DNA of 64,000 nucleotides from Sphingopyxis bauzanensis (lineage in GTDB: Bacteria > Pseudomonadota > Alphaproteobacteria > Sphingomonadales > Sphingomonadaceae). Position 1 is the first letter of the stretch. Each line of letters begins with the position of its first letter. The notes under the pieces are model-generated. The model made no database searches. It saw only the letters and a list, made by a program, of their open reading frames with translations, and was not told the DNA's origin. The translations under genes and the position numbers were made by a program. Shown here piece after piece: positions 35,401 to 45,315 of this stretch. Location: positions 62,001 to 126,000 of the forward strand of contig NZ_NISK01000002.1 of NCBI RefSeq assembly GCF_002205675.1, read 5' to 3'.

Positions 35401-37367
35401 GGCGCAAAGCGCTCCTGTGATTTGCGGTGACGCCGCGCGCGCCAGATGGCCAGCAACTGCGCCCGGCCGAGCATCGACAGCGTCGCGCCCAGCGCGATCA
35501 ATCCGCCGCCAAGCCAGATCCACCACACCAGCGGCTTCCACCACAGGCGGATCTGATAACGGTCTGCAATGCCGTCATCGCTCGTCACCGGCTGTCCTAG
35601 CACCGCATACAGCTGCCCGCCCGGCCGCGTCAGCAGCGCCGCTTCGTTGGTCTCGGTCGGCGCGGTCCCCATCAAGCCGGGGAAGGTGCGCGCCTCGGGC
35701 CGCATCGTAAAGGATTGGCCGCCCGACGTCGTCGCGACCAGCGTGCCTTCAATCGAGGTAAAATTCGGCCCCGCCACCGGCTTCACGCCGACAAATTTCA
35801 CGGCGAAATCGCCGACCTTGATGACATCGCCGGGCGCCGCGGCGACCAGCCGTTCCTTGATGAAGGCGCTTTCGGCGCCCATCCCCGCCAGACACACCGC
35901 GACTCCAAAATGCGCGACCACCATGCCCCAGGTCGGTAGCGGCGTGCGGCGGAGGTTCCGGCCCCACAGCGGTGCGAGGCTGGCGACTGCAACGACGCCC
36001 GCGACGGTCATCCCGAGCAACGGCAGGATGCCGACCTTGCCGCCGAACAAGATCAGCGCGAATAGCACCGCCGCCCCGGCGAAGATCGCCAGCGGCAGGC
36101 GCGACCACAGCTTCTTGCCGTCGTCCTTGCGCCAGCCAAGCAGCGGTCCCGCCACCATCACGAGGCACAAGATCAGCGCTAGCGGCCCCGCAACGCGGTT
36201 GTAATAGGGCGGCCCGACCGAAATCTTCTCGCCCATTGCCTCGGCGACGATCGGATACAGCGTGCCGAGCAGGACGAGCGCGAGGATCGTCGTCAGCAAC
36301 AGATTGTTGATCACCAGCGCGCCTTCGCGGCTGAGCAGCGCGAACTTCTTCCCCTCGGCCACGCTGCCCGCGCGTAGCGCAAACAGCGTCAGCGCGCCGC
36401 CAATATAGATCGCCATCAGCACGAGCAAAAATGTCCCGCGCTCGGGATCGACCGCGAAACTATGGACACTCGTCAGCAACCCCGACCGCACGATGAAGGT
36501 GCCGACCATAGACATCGAAAAGCCGATGACGGCCAGCATCACCGTCCACGCGCGCAGCGCATTGCGGGTCGCCGTCACTGCGACCGAATGCAGCAAAGCC
36601 GCGCCTGCCAGCCAGGGAATCAGCGAGACATTCTCGACTGGATCCCAGAACCACCAGCCGCCCCAGCCAAGCTCATAATAGGCCCAGTAACTGCCCGCGG
36701 TGATCCCGATGGTCAGGAAGATCCAGCTGAACAACACCCACGGCCGCATCGCCCGCGCGAACGCCGGCCCGATCTCGCGCGTGATGAGCGCGCCGACGGC
36801 AAAGCTGAACGCGACCGACAGCCCGACATAACCGACGTAAAGCGTCGGCGGATGGAAGGCGAGGCCGATGTCCTGGAGCAGCGGGTTGAGCCCCTGCCCG
36901 TCGGGCGGTGCGACCGGCAACCGATTGAACGGGTTCGATGAAAAGATCAGAAAAGCAAAGAAGCCAAGGCCGAGCGCCGCCTGCGCGCTCAAGGTCGCAA
37001 TCAGCGTATCCTCGCGCAGCCGCTTTTCGAACAGCGCGATCAGCGCCCCTGACAGCGTCAGGATCGTCAGCCACAACAGCATCGACCCTTCGTGATTGCC
37101 CCACGTCCCGGCGATCTTGAAGATCATCGGTTTCAGACTGTTGCTGTTGCGCGCGACCAGCTCGACCGACATGTCGGACCGCACGAACAGCGCGATCAGC
37201 AGGCCGAACGCGGTGGCGGTGAGCACCCCCTGGGCAACACTCGCCGGGCGAACCAGCGCCGCCAGATCCTTCTGCCCGCCGCGCAGATACAGCGCCCCTG
37301 CGACAAGCGACAGGCAGGCGAGCGCCGCGGCGATCCAGAGCAGCGCAAGGCCGAGTTCGGCGATCAT
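35397..37367 (-). CDS. ccmF: Haem lyase subunit CcmF
   Basis: A 656-residue membrane protein with about 14 spans that joins haem to apocytochrome c. The tryptophan-rich haem-handling loop GWGGWWFWDPVENVSLIPWL is near residue 232. The N-terminal MIAELGLALLWIAAALACL and the haem-ligand region GTWGNHEGSMLLW are typical. The ATG at 37367 lies one base from a long palindrome in the ccmE-ccmF gap, which may affect ribosome access. Confidence 0.95.
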   Translation of the reverse strand: MIAELGLALLWIAAALACLSLVAGALYLRGGQKDLAALVRPASVAQGVLTATAFGLLIALFVRSDMSVELVARNSNSLKPMIFKIAGTWGNHEGSMLLWLTILTLSGALIALFEKRLREDTLIATLSAQAALGLGFFAFLIFSSNPFNRLPVAPPDGQGLNPLLQDIGLAFHPPTLYVGYVGLSVAFSFAVGALITREIGPAFARAMRPWVLFSWIFLTIGITAGSYWAYYELGWGGWWFWDPVENVSLIPWLAGAALLHSVAVTATRNALRAWTVMLAVIGFSMSMVGTFIVRSGLLTSVHSFAVDPERGTFLLVLMAIYIGGALTLFALRAGSVAEGKKFALLSREGALVINNLLLTTILALVLLGTLYPIVAEAMGEKISVGPPYYNRVAGPLALILCLVMVAGPLLGWRKDDGKKLWSRLPLAIFAGAAVLFALILFGGKVGILPLLGMTVAGVVAVASLAPLWGRNLRRTPLPTWGMVVAHFGVAVCLAGMGAESAFIKERLVAAAPGDVIKVGDFAVKFVGVKPVAGPNFTSIEGTLVATTSGGQSFTMRPEARTFPGLMGTAPTETNEAALLTRPGGQLYAVLGQPVTSDDGIADRYQIRLWWKPLVWWIWLGGGLIALGATLSMLGRAQLLAIWRARRHRKSQERFAP

Positions 37368-37368
37368 A

Positions 37369-37452
37369 TAACCGTCGCCCCCGCGCAGCCGGGGGCCGCT
37401 GGCAGGTTGGCGCAAGGCCTCTTGCGGCCCCCAACTGCGCGGGGGCGGCGGT
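37369..37452. repeat. Inverted repeat in the ccmE-ccmF gap
   Basis: The arms begin ATAACCGTCGCCCCCGCGC at the left and, on the opposite strand, ATAACCGCCGCCCCCGCGC at the right, then continue to GGGGGCCGC: about 32 bases with four differences. The centre is about 20 bases. A shorter relative (AATAACCGCCGCCCCCGC...GGGGGCCGC) follows the ABC-F gene at 44180. It lies within the operon, directly upstream of the ccmF start codon. Confidence 0.82.
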
Positions 37453-37464
37453 TATTCTTCAGCA

Positions 37465-37899
37465 TCACGCCTTCGGCGCCTTCATATTCTTCGGCATGTC
37501 ACCCATCTGCGGCGGCATATAACGCTCGTCATGCTTTGCCAGGATGCGGTCGGCGACGAAGGTCCCATCGGCGCGCATTCGGCCATCGGCAACCATCCCC
37601 GATTCTTCGCCGAAAAGGTCGGGGACAATACCCGTATATTCGACTGGCACCGACGCCTTGCCATCGGTCGCGACGAATCGGATCGTCAAGCCATCGCTCT
37701 GCCGCGCGATGCTGCCCGAAGCGACCATGCCGCCCAGCCGCATCGGTTCGCCAACGACCGCCTTGCCGCCCTTGATCTCGACCGGCGTGCGGAAATAAGC
37801 GGCTTCGTCACGCAGCGCGCTCGCACCAAGCACGCCCGCGCCCGCAATCCCCGCGACCGCGAACAGCGCGAGCACCAGCCGTTGATGCTTCGCCTTCAT
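37465..37899 (-). CDS. ccmE: Haem chaperone CcmE
   Basis: A 144-residue membrane-anchored periplasmic protein that binds haem covalently and passes it to CcmF. It has an N-terminal anchor (RLVLALFAVAGIAGAGVLGA) and an OB-fold with PVEYTGIVPDLFGEESGMVA. The haem-binding His is in ILAKHDERYMPP, with the family's following Tyr. The start overlaps the ccmD stop by four bases. Confidence 0.94.
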   Translation of the reverse strand: MKAKHQRLVLALFAVAGIAGAGVLGASALRDEAAYFRTPVEIKGGKAVVGEPMRLGGMVASGSIARQSDGLTIRFVATDGKASVPVEYTGIVPDLFGEESGMVADGRMRADGTFVADRILAKHDERYMPPQMGDMPKNMKAPKA

Positions 37900-38051
37900 T
37901 TACGATCCTTGCGCAGCGCGTCGCTGCGTCGCTCGGCATTCACCATCGCGCGCCAACTTGACCACAGCACCGCACCAGTGAGCAGCATCGTCAGCCCGTA
38001 AGCCGCCGCCACATAGGCCCACTGGCCGCTGCCGCTGATCACCCCCGTCAC
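37896..38051 (-). CDS. ccmD: Small membrane protein CcmD
   Basis: A 51-residue protein with one membrane span (YVAAAYGLTMLLTGAVLWSS) followed by a basic cytoplasmic tail (RRSDALRKDRK), as in CcmD, which helps release holo-CcmE from CcmC. The GTG at 38051 has GAGGGG eight bases upstream, inside the 3' end of ccmC; its stop overlaps ccmE. Size and position between ccmC and ccmE make the call. Confidence 0.85.
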   Translation of the reverse strand: MTGVISGSGQWAYVAAAYGLTMLLTGAVLWSSWRAMVNAERRSDALRKDRK

Positions 38052-38053
38052 GC

Positions 38054-38800
38054 TCAGTTCCCCTCGTCGTCGGCCAGCCGCCGTAGCCGCGCCCCAACGC
38101 GATTGTCGGCGATGATCCGCCGCATCCGCATCACCACAATCGCCCCGAATAGCAGCGAAAAACCCAGTAAGGTCAAGCCCAATGGCCATAGCAGCGCATT
38201 GTCGATGCTCGACCCGCGCAATGTGATGCTCGGCCCCTGATGCAGACTGTTCCACCACACCACGCTGCGGTTAATGATCGGGATATTGATCGCCCCGACC
38301 AGCGCATAGATCGCCGCGCCGCGCGACAGCGAACCGCCCTGCCGCTGGCCCCCACCACCACTGGCATCGCCATTGGTCAGCGCAATAAAACCCGCGTAGA
38401 GGAACAGCAGGACGAGCATCGACGTCATCCGTCCGTCCCATTCCCACCAGGTGCCCCACGTCGGTTTGCCCCAGATCGATCCGGTGGCGAGACACAGCGC
38501 GGTGAACAACATCCCCGGCACCGCAATCGCGCGCGCCGCAATGCCCGACAGGGGGTGGCGCCACACCAGCTGGATCAATCCAGCCAGCGCCAGCGATGTC
38601 CAGCCACCCATGCCCAGCCACGCGGCGGGGACATGCACATAGAGGATGCGCGCCGTCTCACCCTGCTTGTAATCGCCGGGCACCTGCGTCAGCCCGGCCC
38701 ATGCGCCCGCCAGCACGAGCAGCAGACCCACACCGAGCAGCCATGGCGTCAGCGGCCTGGCAATTGCCAGAAAACGGGTCGGATTCGCGTAAGCGTGCAT
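38054..38800 (-). CDS. ccmC: Haem-handling protein CcmC
   Basis: A 248-residue membrane protein with six spans that loads haem onto CcmE. The tryptophan-rich signature is KPTWGTWWEWDGRMTSMLVL near residue 115, and the haem-ligand histidines lie in ILYVHVPAAWLGM and NSLHQGPSI. First gene of the ccm set; ccmA and ccmB are not in the window, so they must be elsewhere. Confidence 0.95.
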   Translation of the reverse strand: MHAYANPTRFLAIARPLTPWLLGVGLLLVLAGAWAGLTQVPGDYKQGETARILYVHVPAAWLGMGGWTSLALAGLIQLVWRHPLSGIAARAIAVPGMLFTALCLATGSIWGKPTWGTWWEWDGRMTSMLVLLFLYAGFIALTNGDASGGGGQRQGGSLSRGAAIYALVGAINIPIINRSVVWWNSLHQGPSITLRGSSIDNALLWPLGLTLLGFSLLFGAIVVMRMRRIIADNRVGARLRRLADDEGN

Positions 38801-38920
38801 CGGTTCGCGTCCTTAGGGGAGCCCGGCACAGGGGTCCAGCAATTTGCCCGATGCGACCCGGTCCGGCCCCTCATGCCACGCGATGCGCGGAGGTCAAGCT
38901 TCGCCGTGGTAGAGCGACAA

Positions 38921-39274
38921 TCACCCCTCCGGCCGCGTCCAGATCCAGCTGCCGCCGACCGCCGCAGCGATAATCGGCGCCATCATCCACGGCCACGGCG
39001 CAAACAGCAACGCCAGCACGATGCTGAAGGCAAAGGCCATGCTCGCCGCGATCTTCCCCTTGCGGCTGATCGCACCCTTCTCGCGCCAGGCGAGAATATG
39101 ATGGCCAAATGCCGGGTGGCTCAGCAGCCACGCCTCAAGCTGCGGCGAGGAGCGCGCAAAGCAAAAGGCAGCAAGAATGACGAGCGGAACCGTCGGCAGC
39201 AGCGGTACAAACGCCCCGATCGCCCCGACCGCGAGCGACGTCCAGCCGCCGACCAAAAACAAATGCCGCTTCAT
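38921..39274 (-). CDS. DUF454 (YbaN) family membrane protein
   Basis: A 117-residue inner membrane protein with the YbaN pattern: VGGWTSLAVGAIGAFVPLLP, TVPLVILAAFCFARSSPQ, then the cytosolic LEAWLLSHPAFGHHILAWRE and a C-terminal hydrophobic pair (SIVLALLFAPWPWMMAPIIA). Function is unknown. It lies 120 bases upstream of ccmC on the same strand. Confidence 0.9.
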   Translation of the reverse strand: MKRHLFLVGGWTSLAVGAIGAFVPLLPTVPLVILAAFCFARSSPQLEAWLLSHPAFGHHILAWREKGAISRKGKIAASMAFAFSIVLALLFAPWPWMMAPIIAAAVGGSWIWTRPEG

Positions 39275-39336
39275 TGGGGGTGGCTTAGCGGAAATTTAGG
39301 GACGCGCCAGCCTTCGCCAAAACGGCGCACCCCAAA

Positions 39337-39427
39337 TCCGTTCGTGCTGAGCTTGTCGAAGCACCGCTTTTCCTCTGACAGCGCCAAAAGGAAGAATTGG
39401 CCCTCCGCAGGCACAGGGCGAACGGAC
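39337..39427. repeat. Dispersed repeat (GAGCTTGTCGAAG type), copy 1
   Basis: It starts TCCGTTCGTGCTGAGCTTGT and ends with the inverted CGAACGGA. TGCTGAGCTTGTCGAAGCAC and the next bases CGCTTTTCC recur in the copy at 45214, there on the opposite strand. It lies between the DUF454 gene and the amino-acid dehydrogenase. Confidence 0.82.
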
Positions 39428-39447
39428 GCGAGGAGCCGCGCTTAAAC

Positions 39448-40497
39448 TTACCCCCGCCCGATCAGCTTCTGCGCCATCCGGTCCGCGACCGCCGATGCCG
39501 GCGCACCGCTTGCCTTGCTCTCGGCCCAGATTTCGGCCAGCCGCCCAGGGATCAAATGGATACGGCTTTCGACTTCCTCGCGGCTGCCCTGCCCCAGATA
39601 TTCGAGCGCAACGTTGATGATGCCACCCGCGTTGATCACATAGTCGGGCGCATAGACGATACCGCGATCGTGGATGCGCTGGCCGTCGGCGGCGGTCGAC
39701 AGCTGGTTGTTGGCGCCGCCCGCGACGATCGGCACGCGCAGTTTCTCGATGCTGCGCTCGGTCAAGATCGCGCCCAGCGCATTGGGGCTCAGCACATCAG
39801 CTTCGATTTCCATGATCGCCGCCGAATCAGCCAAGTCAGCGCCCAGTTCCTCGGCCAATTCCTTGGCGCGCGCCAGATTGACGTCAGCGAGGGTCAGCTT
39901 CGCGCCTTCGGCCGCCAGTCGCCGCGCGACGCCGCCACCAACGCTGCCGACGCCCTGCACCGCGACATGCACGCCCTTGGCGCTGTCTGTACCCAGCCCC
40001 TGCTTGATCGCCGACTTGATGCCCAGAAAGACGCCGAGCGCGGTCAGCGGGCCGGGATCGCCGCCCGCTTCGCCGCTCGCGACGGGAAGCCCGCTGACAT
40101 GCTTGGTGTGCTTCGAGATCGCGACCATGTCGGCGTCCGACATGCCGACGTCCTCAGCGGTGACATATGCACCGCCCAGCGATTCGACCGCGCGGCCGAA
40201 CGCCGCGAGCAGTTCGGGGGTTTTTGCCACGCCCTCGTCAGCCAGGATGACGCCCTTGCCGCCGCCCATCGGCAGCCCCGCCATCGCATTTTTATAGCTC
40301 ATCCCGCGCGACAGGCGCAGCGCGTCGGTGATCGCCGCTGCGCGCTGTGGATAGTGCCAGTAGCGCACGCCGCCCGCGCCGGGGCCAAGGTGCCTCGAGT
40401 GGACCGCAATGACCGCGGTCAGCCCGCTGGCGCGATCACGGAACATGTGGACATGCTCATGATCGTCGAAATCGGCAAAATCCCACACTGCGGACAT
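39448..40497 (-). CDS. Glu/Leu/Phe/Val dehydrogenase (leucine dehydrogenase-like)
   Basis: A 349-residue NAD-dependent enzyme that deaminates branched-chain amino acids reversibly. Dimerisation domain residues include SYKNAMAGLPMGGGKGVILA with the catalytic lysines, and the Rossmann motif HVAVQGVGSVGGGVARRLA lies near residue 175. The length (about 350) fits leucine/valine rather than glutamate dehydrogenases (about 420). I chose the Met at 40497 because the preceding codons run into the tRNA region. Confidence 0.92.
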   Translation of the reverse strand: MSAVWDFADFDDHEHVHMFRDRASGLTAVIAVHSRHLGPGAGGVRYWHYPQRAAAITDALRLSRGMSYKNAMAGLPMGGGKGVILADEGVAKTPELLAAFGRAVESLGGAYVTAEDVGMSDADMVAISKHTKHVSGLPVASGEAGGDPGPLTALGVFLGIKSAIKQGLGTDSAKGVHVAVQGVGSVGGGVARRLAAEGAKLTLADVNLARAKELAEELGADLADSAAIMEIEADVLSPNALGAILTERSIEKLRVPIVAGGANNQLSTAADGQRIHDRGIVYAPDYVINAGGIINVALEYLGQGSREEVESRIHLIPGRLAEIWAESKASGAPASAVADRMAQKLIGRG

Positions 40498-40604
40498 AAC
40501 AAACCCTCGCGTTAAAAAATTACGTGGAGACGTAATAATCAGACGCACGTGCAGAGTCACGCCGTTTCCACGCCGAAAAACTCTTCGGTCGAAAATAGCG
40601 GAAA

Positions 40605-40682
40605 TGGGGCGACCAACGGGGCTCGAACCCGCGACCTCCGGTACCACAAACCGGCGCTCTAACCAACTGAGCTATGATCGCC
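40605..40682 (-). tRNA. tRNA-His (anticodon GTG)
   Basis: On the minus strand the acceptor stem is GCGATCA with TGGTCGC, the anticodon loop TTGTGGT sits in the stem CCGG/CCGG, and the T arm reads GGGTTCGAGCCCC; CCA is encoded. An extra G precedes position 1 and the discriminator is C, the canonical G-1:C73 identity pair of tRNA-His. A candidate promoter TTGACG-N18-TATCGC lies at 40755-40726 on the same strand. Confidence 0.96.
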
Positions 40683-40793
40683 ACATATGCGAAGAGAGCG
40701 CAGAAAGCGGCCTCGACAGCGCGCGGCGATAGGCGCGCATCGCCCCGTTCGTCAAGCATTGTTCGCACGCGCTTCCCTGCTAAAAAGCGCGCC

Positions 40794-41474
40794 ATGGCTG
40801 CAAATGAATTTGTCGACATGGCGACCTCGGGCGCCGACCGCACCGCGGCGCGGCTCGCCGCGGTCCCCGGCATCCGCCGCGCGCCGACGCCCAAGCTCGA
40901 ACAATATATGCTGCCGGGCTTTCTCGACGCTGAAACCTGTGCCGGGTTGATGGCGCAGATCGACCGCGAGGTCCGTCCCTCAACCATCGCAGATCCCAAT
41001 GGCGACGAAGCGTTTCGTACCAGCACGACGTGCGACCTCGATCACCGCGACCCGCTGGTCATCGCGGTCAACAACCGCCTCCACGACCTCACCGGCATTC
41101 CGCTCGCATATGGCGAGCCGATGCAGGGCCAGCGCTATGACGTCGGACAGGAGTTCAAGGCGCACACCGATTACTTCGACCCCCACGGCGCCGACTGGGA
41201 AACCTATTGCGCGATCCCTGGGCAGCGCAGCTGGACGCTGATGATTTACCTCAACGAACCCGGTGCGGGCGGCGCGACGCGCTTTCTGGCGACCGGCAAG
41301 CTGCACCAGCCCGAGCTGGGCAAGCTGCTCGCGTGGAACAATGTCCGCCCCGACGGCAAGACCAACCCCGACACCCTCCACCATGGGATGAAGGTGCGCA
41401 AGGGGCGCAAATATATCATCACCAAATGGTTCCGCGAACGACCTTGGCCGTGGGCGGAGGGCGAGTTGGGTTAA
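40794..41474 (+). CDS. 2OG-Fe(II) oxygenase (prolyl 4-hydroxylase-like)
   Basis: A 226-residue non-haem iron oxygenase of the P4Hc type. The iron ligands are His and Asp of EFKAHTDYFDPHG and the His of LHHGMKVRKGRKY; the 2-oxoglutarate lysine or arginine is in KYIITKWFRERP. The N-terminal YMLPGFLDAETCAGLMAQID is typical. Substrate protein unknown. It is divergent from tRNA-His; the ATG at 40794 is the start nearest to the family consensus. Confidence 0.92.
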   Translation: MAANEFVDMATSGADRTAARLAAVPGIRRAPTPKLEQYMLPGFLDAETCAGLMAQIDREVRPSTIADPNGDEAFRTSTTCDLDHRDPLVIAVNNRLHDLTGIPLAYGEPMQGQRYDVGQEFKAHTDYFDPHGADWETYCAIPGQRSWTLMIYLNEPGAGGATRFLATGKLHQPELGKLLAWNNVRPDGKTNPDTLHHGMKVRKGRKYIITKWFRERPWPWAEGELG

Positions 41475-41524
41475 ACTCGACACGAACGGAACGTGGGAGT
41501 CGACGTCAGCCGACTCCCATTAAA

Positions 41525-42271
41525 TTACCGAACCAAGCGATACTGGAAATTCAGCGTCAGCGTATTCGACACGCGACCTGGCTCGACCGGGGTCGCCTTG
41601 CCCGCCGCATCCATTGACTGCATCCGCACCATCGGCATCGGCGGGTTCGGGCCAAAGCTGCCGCCCTCGCTGATCGACACCAGCTCGGCGCCGCGGAAAC
41701 CCGCGAGCCGTGCATAGTCCGCCGCCTTCGCTTCGGCCGCCTTTATAGCGGTACCGCGCGCGCCGACCAGCTGCGCGTCGGGATCCTTCATGCCGAACGA
41801 CGGTCCGTCGATATTGGTGCCGCCCGCGGCGACCAGCGCATCGAGCAGCGAGCCAATATCGGCGATTTTCGACGTCGTCGCGCGAACGCTGTTGCTCACC
41901 TGATAGCCCAGGAAGCGCGGCGGCTGGCCATTGCCCTGATTGTTGTAATCATATTGCGGCGACAGGCTGATGCCGCTGGTCTGGATGTCTTCGGCCTTGA
42001 TCCCGCGCGCCTTGGCGGCAGCGATCAGCTTGTCCATCGCGGCGGCGTTCAGTCGCATCGCCTCGACCGCGGTCGGCGCGGTTGTCGTCACCCCGGCGCC
42101 AACAGTCGCCTGATCGGGGCGCGAGCGCACCTCCTCGCTGACCGAAAAGGCCAAGATCGGTCCCTGCGTCGTTGCTGTGGTCACTGTCGAGCCTCCCTGC
42201 TGCGCGAGCGCGGGCGCCGCCGCCATCAAAGCCATTCCGGCGGCCATAACGGCGAACAATTGCTTCGTCAT
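41525..42271 (-). CDS. SIMPL (DUF541) domain exported protein
   Basis: A 248-residue periplasmic protein with a Sec signal peptide (LFAVMAAGMALMAAAPALAQ). The SIMPL domain shows GPILAFSVSEEVRSRPDQAT, DIQTSGISLSPQYDYNNQGN, LGYQVSNSVRATTSKIADIG and the C-terminal SNTLTLNFQYRLVR. The family is tied to stress and outer-membrane homeostasis, with no enzymatic activity known. AGGAG lies seven bases upstream of the ATG at 42271. Confidence 0.92.
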   Translation of the reverse strand: MTKQLFAVMAAGMALMAAAPALAQQGGSTVTTATTQGPILAFSVSEEVRSRPDQATVGAGVTTTAPTAVEAMRLNAAAMDKLIAAAKARGIKAEDIQTSGISLSPQYDYNNQGNGQPPRFLGYQVSNSVRATTSKIADIGSLLDALVAAGGTNIDGPSFGMKDPDAQLVGARGTAIKAAEAKAADYARLAGFRGAELVSISEGGSFGPNPPMPMVRMQSMDAAGKATPVEPGRVSNTLTLNFQYRLVR

Positions 42272-42406
42272 TTCATTCTCCTGTTGGCCGGACCCCCGGC
42301 CAGTTGTGAACTCTGGTTCCGTAACGCTGACGGAACAGACCCGTTCCGGCCTTTGCGCGGACGGCGCTTGCATGATGCTGAACGCGCCAGTAGCGAGCCG
42401 TTCATA

Positions 42407-44182
<1,776 letters not shown>

Positions 44183-44187
44183 CCGCC

Positions 44188-44207
44188 GCCCCCGCAAAGG
44201 CGGGGGC
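44188..44207 (+). terminator. Hairpin after the ABC-F gene
   Basis: GCCCCCGC and GCGGGGGC form a perfect 8-bp stem with the loop AAAG, six bases after the stop codon. There is no T run, so it may act with Rho or stabilise the message end. It is a partial relative of the repeat at 37369. Confidence 0.5.
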
Positions 44208-44210
44208 CGC

Positions 44211-44647
44211 TAAGGCGTATTCCGGCGCTGCCACCTCCCCAGTATCCCTGCGCGACAGGGAAGATCCCCAGCAATCGGTCGTTCTGACCTTTCACCCCGG
44301 TTATCCCAGCCAATAAAACCGCGACAACCGATCCAGCGCCAGCCCCAGCATCAGCTTGCCCGACCGCGCTGGCCAGCCCCTTCTCCGCCCCGGCAATCCC
44401 CTCACCCGCCCACATCACCCGCCAGCGAATGTCGGAAAGCCAGGCGATCGGGCTCTCGGCTATGTTGACCGCTTCCTGCCGCATCATCTGCGGGCCGCTT
44501 TTGTCAGGATCGATCCGGTTATCGCGATGCAGGCGGGCGGCTAGCTGGCGTGCGGGCATGCCAATATCCTTTGGCCAGAAGACAGGCCTTGACACTGGAA
44601 TATTTTGTAGGAAAGAAGAACCGATTTGGTTATTTGAAGGTTTTTCG
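44211..44647. other. Intergenic region with a possible gene remnant
   Basis: 437 bases between the ABC-F gene and the XRE regulator gene. The part 44301-44559 reads as a damaged gene on the minus strand (see the separate entry). From 44560 to 44647 the sequence is AT-rich with a perfect TTGACA at 44589, probably the control region of the XRE gene, although no good -10 is placed for it. Confidence 0.5.
44301..44559 (-). pseudogene. Possible frameshifted gene remnant
   Basis: On the minus strand a frame starts MPARQLAARLHRDNRIDPDK and continues to AESPIAWLSDIRWRVMWAGE; about 30 codons later the next frame gives the convincing end KLMLGLALDRLSRFYWLG before a stop at 44301. Neither frame alone looks complete. 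The codon choice in both parts is like that of real genes here. A frameshift, or two unrelated chance frames, are both possible. The family is unknown. Confidence 0.3.
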
Positions 44648-45208
44648 ATGATCAACAGCATCCGCGCCGTGCGCCGCGCCAAGGGACTGACGCTCGAGGA
44701 GGTCGGCGCGCGCTGCGATCCGCCGACAACCGCGCAGACGATCGGACGTCTCGAAACCGGGACGCGCACGCTGTCGCTCGGCTGGATGAACCGCATTGCC
44801 GCGGCGCTGGGGGTCGAAGCCGCCGAGCTGGTGCAATTGCCGCAGGATACCCAGCTGACGATCACCGCGCACCTTGGCGCCGATGGCGCGCAGGCGCCGA
44901 CGCGGGTCGAACAGGCGCTGACCGCGCGCCCCGGCGAAGACATGGTCGCCGTACGCGTCACCTCATCCATCGGCGATTACCGCGCCGGCGACGAAATCTG
45001 GTGCCGCCGGATCGAAGGCGACTGGACCAGCGCGCTCAATCTCGACCTGCTCGTCCCGCGTCCCACCGGGCGCTTTTTCTTCGCGCGCCTGCTCAATGTC
45101 GATGGCGAGAAGCTGCACCTGCTGCCGCTCGGCACCGGCGCGCGGCAACAGGTGGTCAGCAACCCGCCCTGGGCCGCAATCGCAGTGCGGCTGATCCGCA
45201 CGCTCTAG
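44648..45208 (+). CDS. XRE-family regulator with C-terminal S24-like domain
   Basis: A 186-residue DNA-binding protein. The helix-turn-helix spans about residues 3-57 (NSIRAVRRAKGLTLEEVGAR, TAQTIGRLETGTRTLSL, AALGVEAAELV). The C-terminal half (MVAVRVTSSIGDYRAGDEIW, LLVPRPTGRFFFARLLNVDG) resembles the LexA/S24 fold without an obvious Ser-Lys dyad, so self-cleavage is unlikely. GAAGG lies nine bases before the ATG. It may regulate itself or the downstream glycosyltransferase. Confidence 0.82.
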   Translation: MINSIRAVRRAKGLTLEEVGARCDPPTTAQTIGRLETGTRTLSLGWMNRIAAALGVEAAELVQLPQDTQLTITAHLGADGAQAPTRVEQALTARPGEDMVAVRVTSSIGDYRAGDEIWCRRIEGDWTSALNLDLLVPRPTGRFFFARLLNVDGEKLHLLPLGTGARQQVVSNPPWAAIAVRLIRTL

Positions 45209-45213
45209 GCCTG

Positions 45214-45303
45214 TCCGTTCGCCCTGAGCTTGTCGAAGGGCCGTCCTTTCTTTCACCGACGTCAAGGAAAAGCGGTGCTTCGACAAGCTCAGCAAAAACG
45301 GGT
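45214..45303. repeat. Dispersed repeat (GAGCTTGTCGAAG type), copy 2
   Basis: The left part TCCGTTCGCCCTGAGCTTGT and the right part, on the minus strand GCTGAGCTTGTCGAAGCACC, are inverted copies of one motif. The minus-strand stretch through CGCTTTTCC matches copy 1 at 39341-39371. It ends 12 bases before the glycosyltransferase start. Confidence 0.82.
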
Positions 45304-45315
45304 GAGAGGGCCAGC

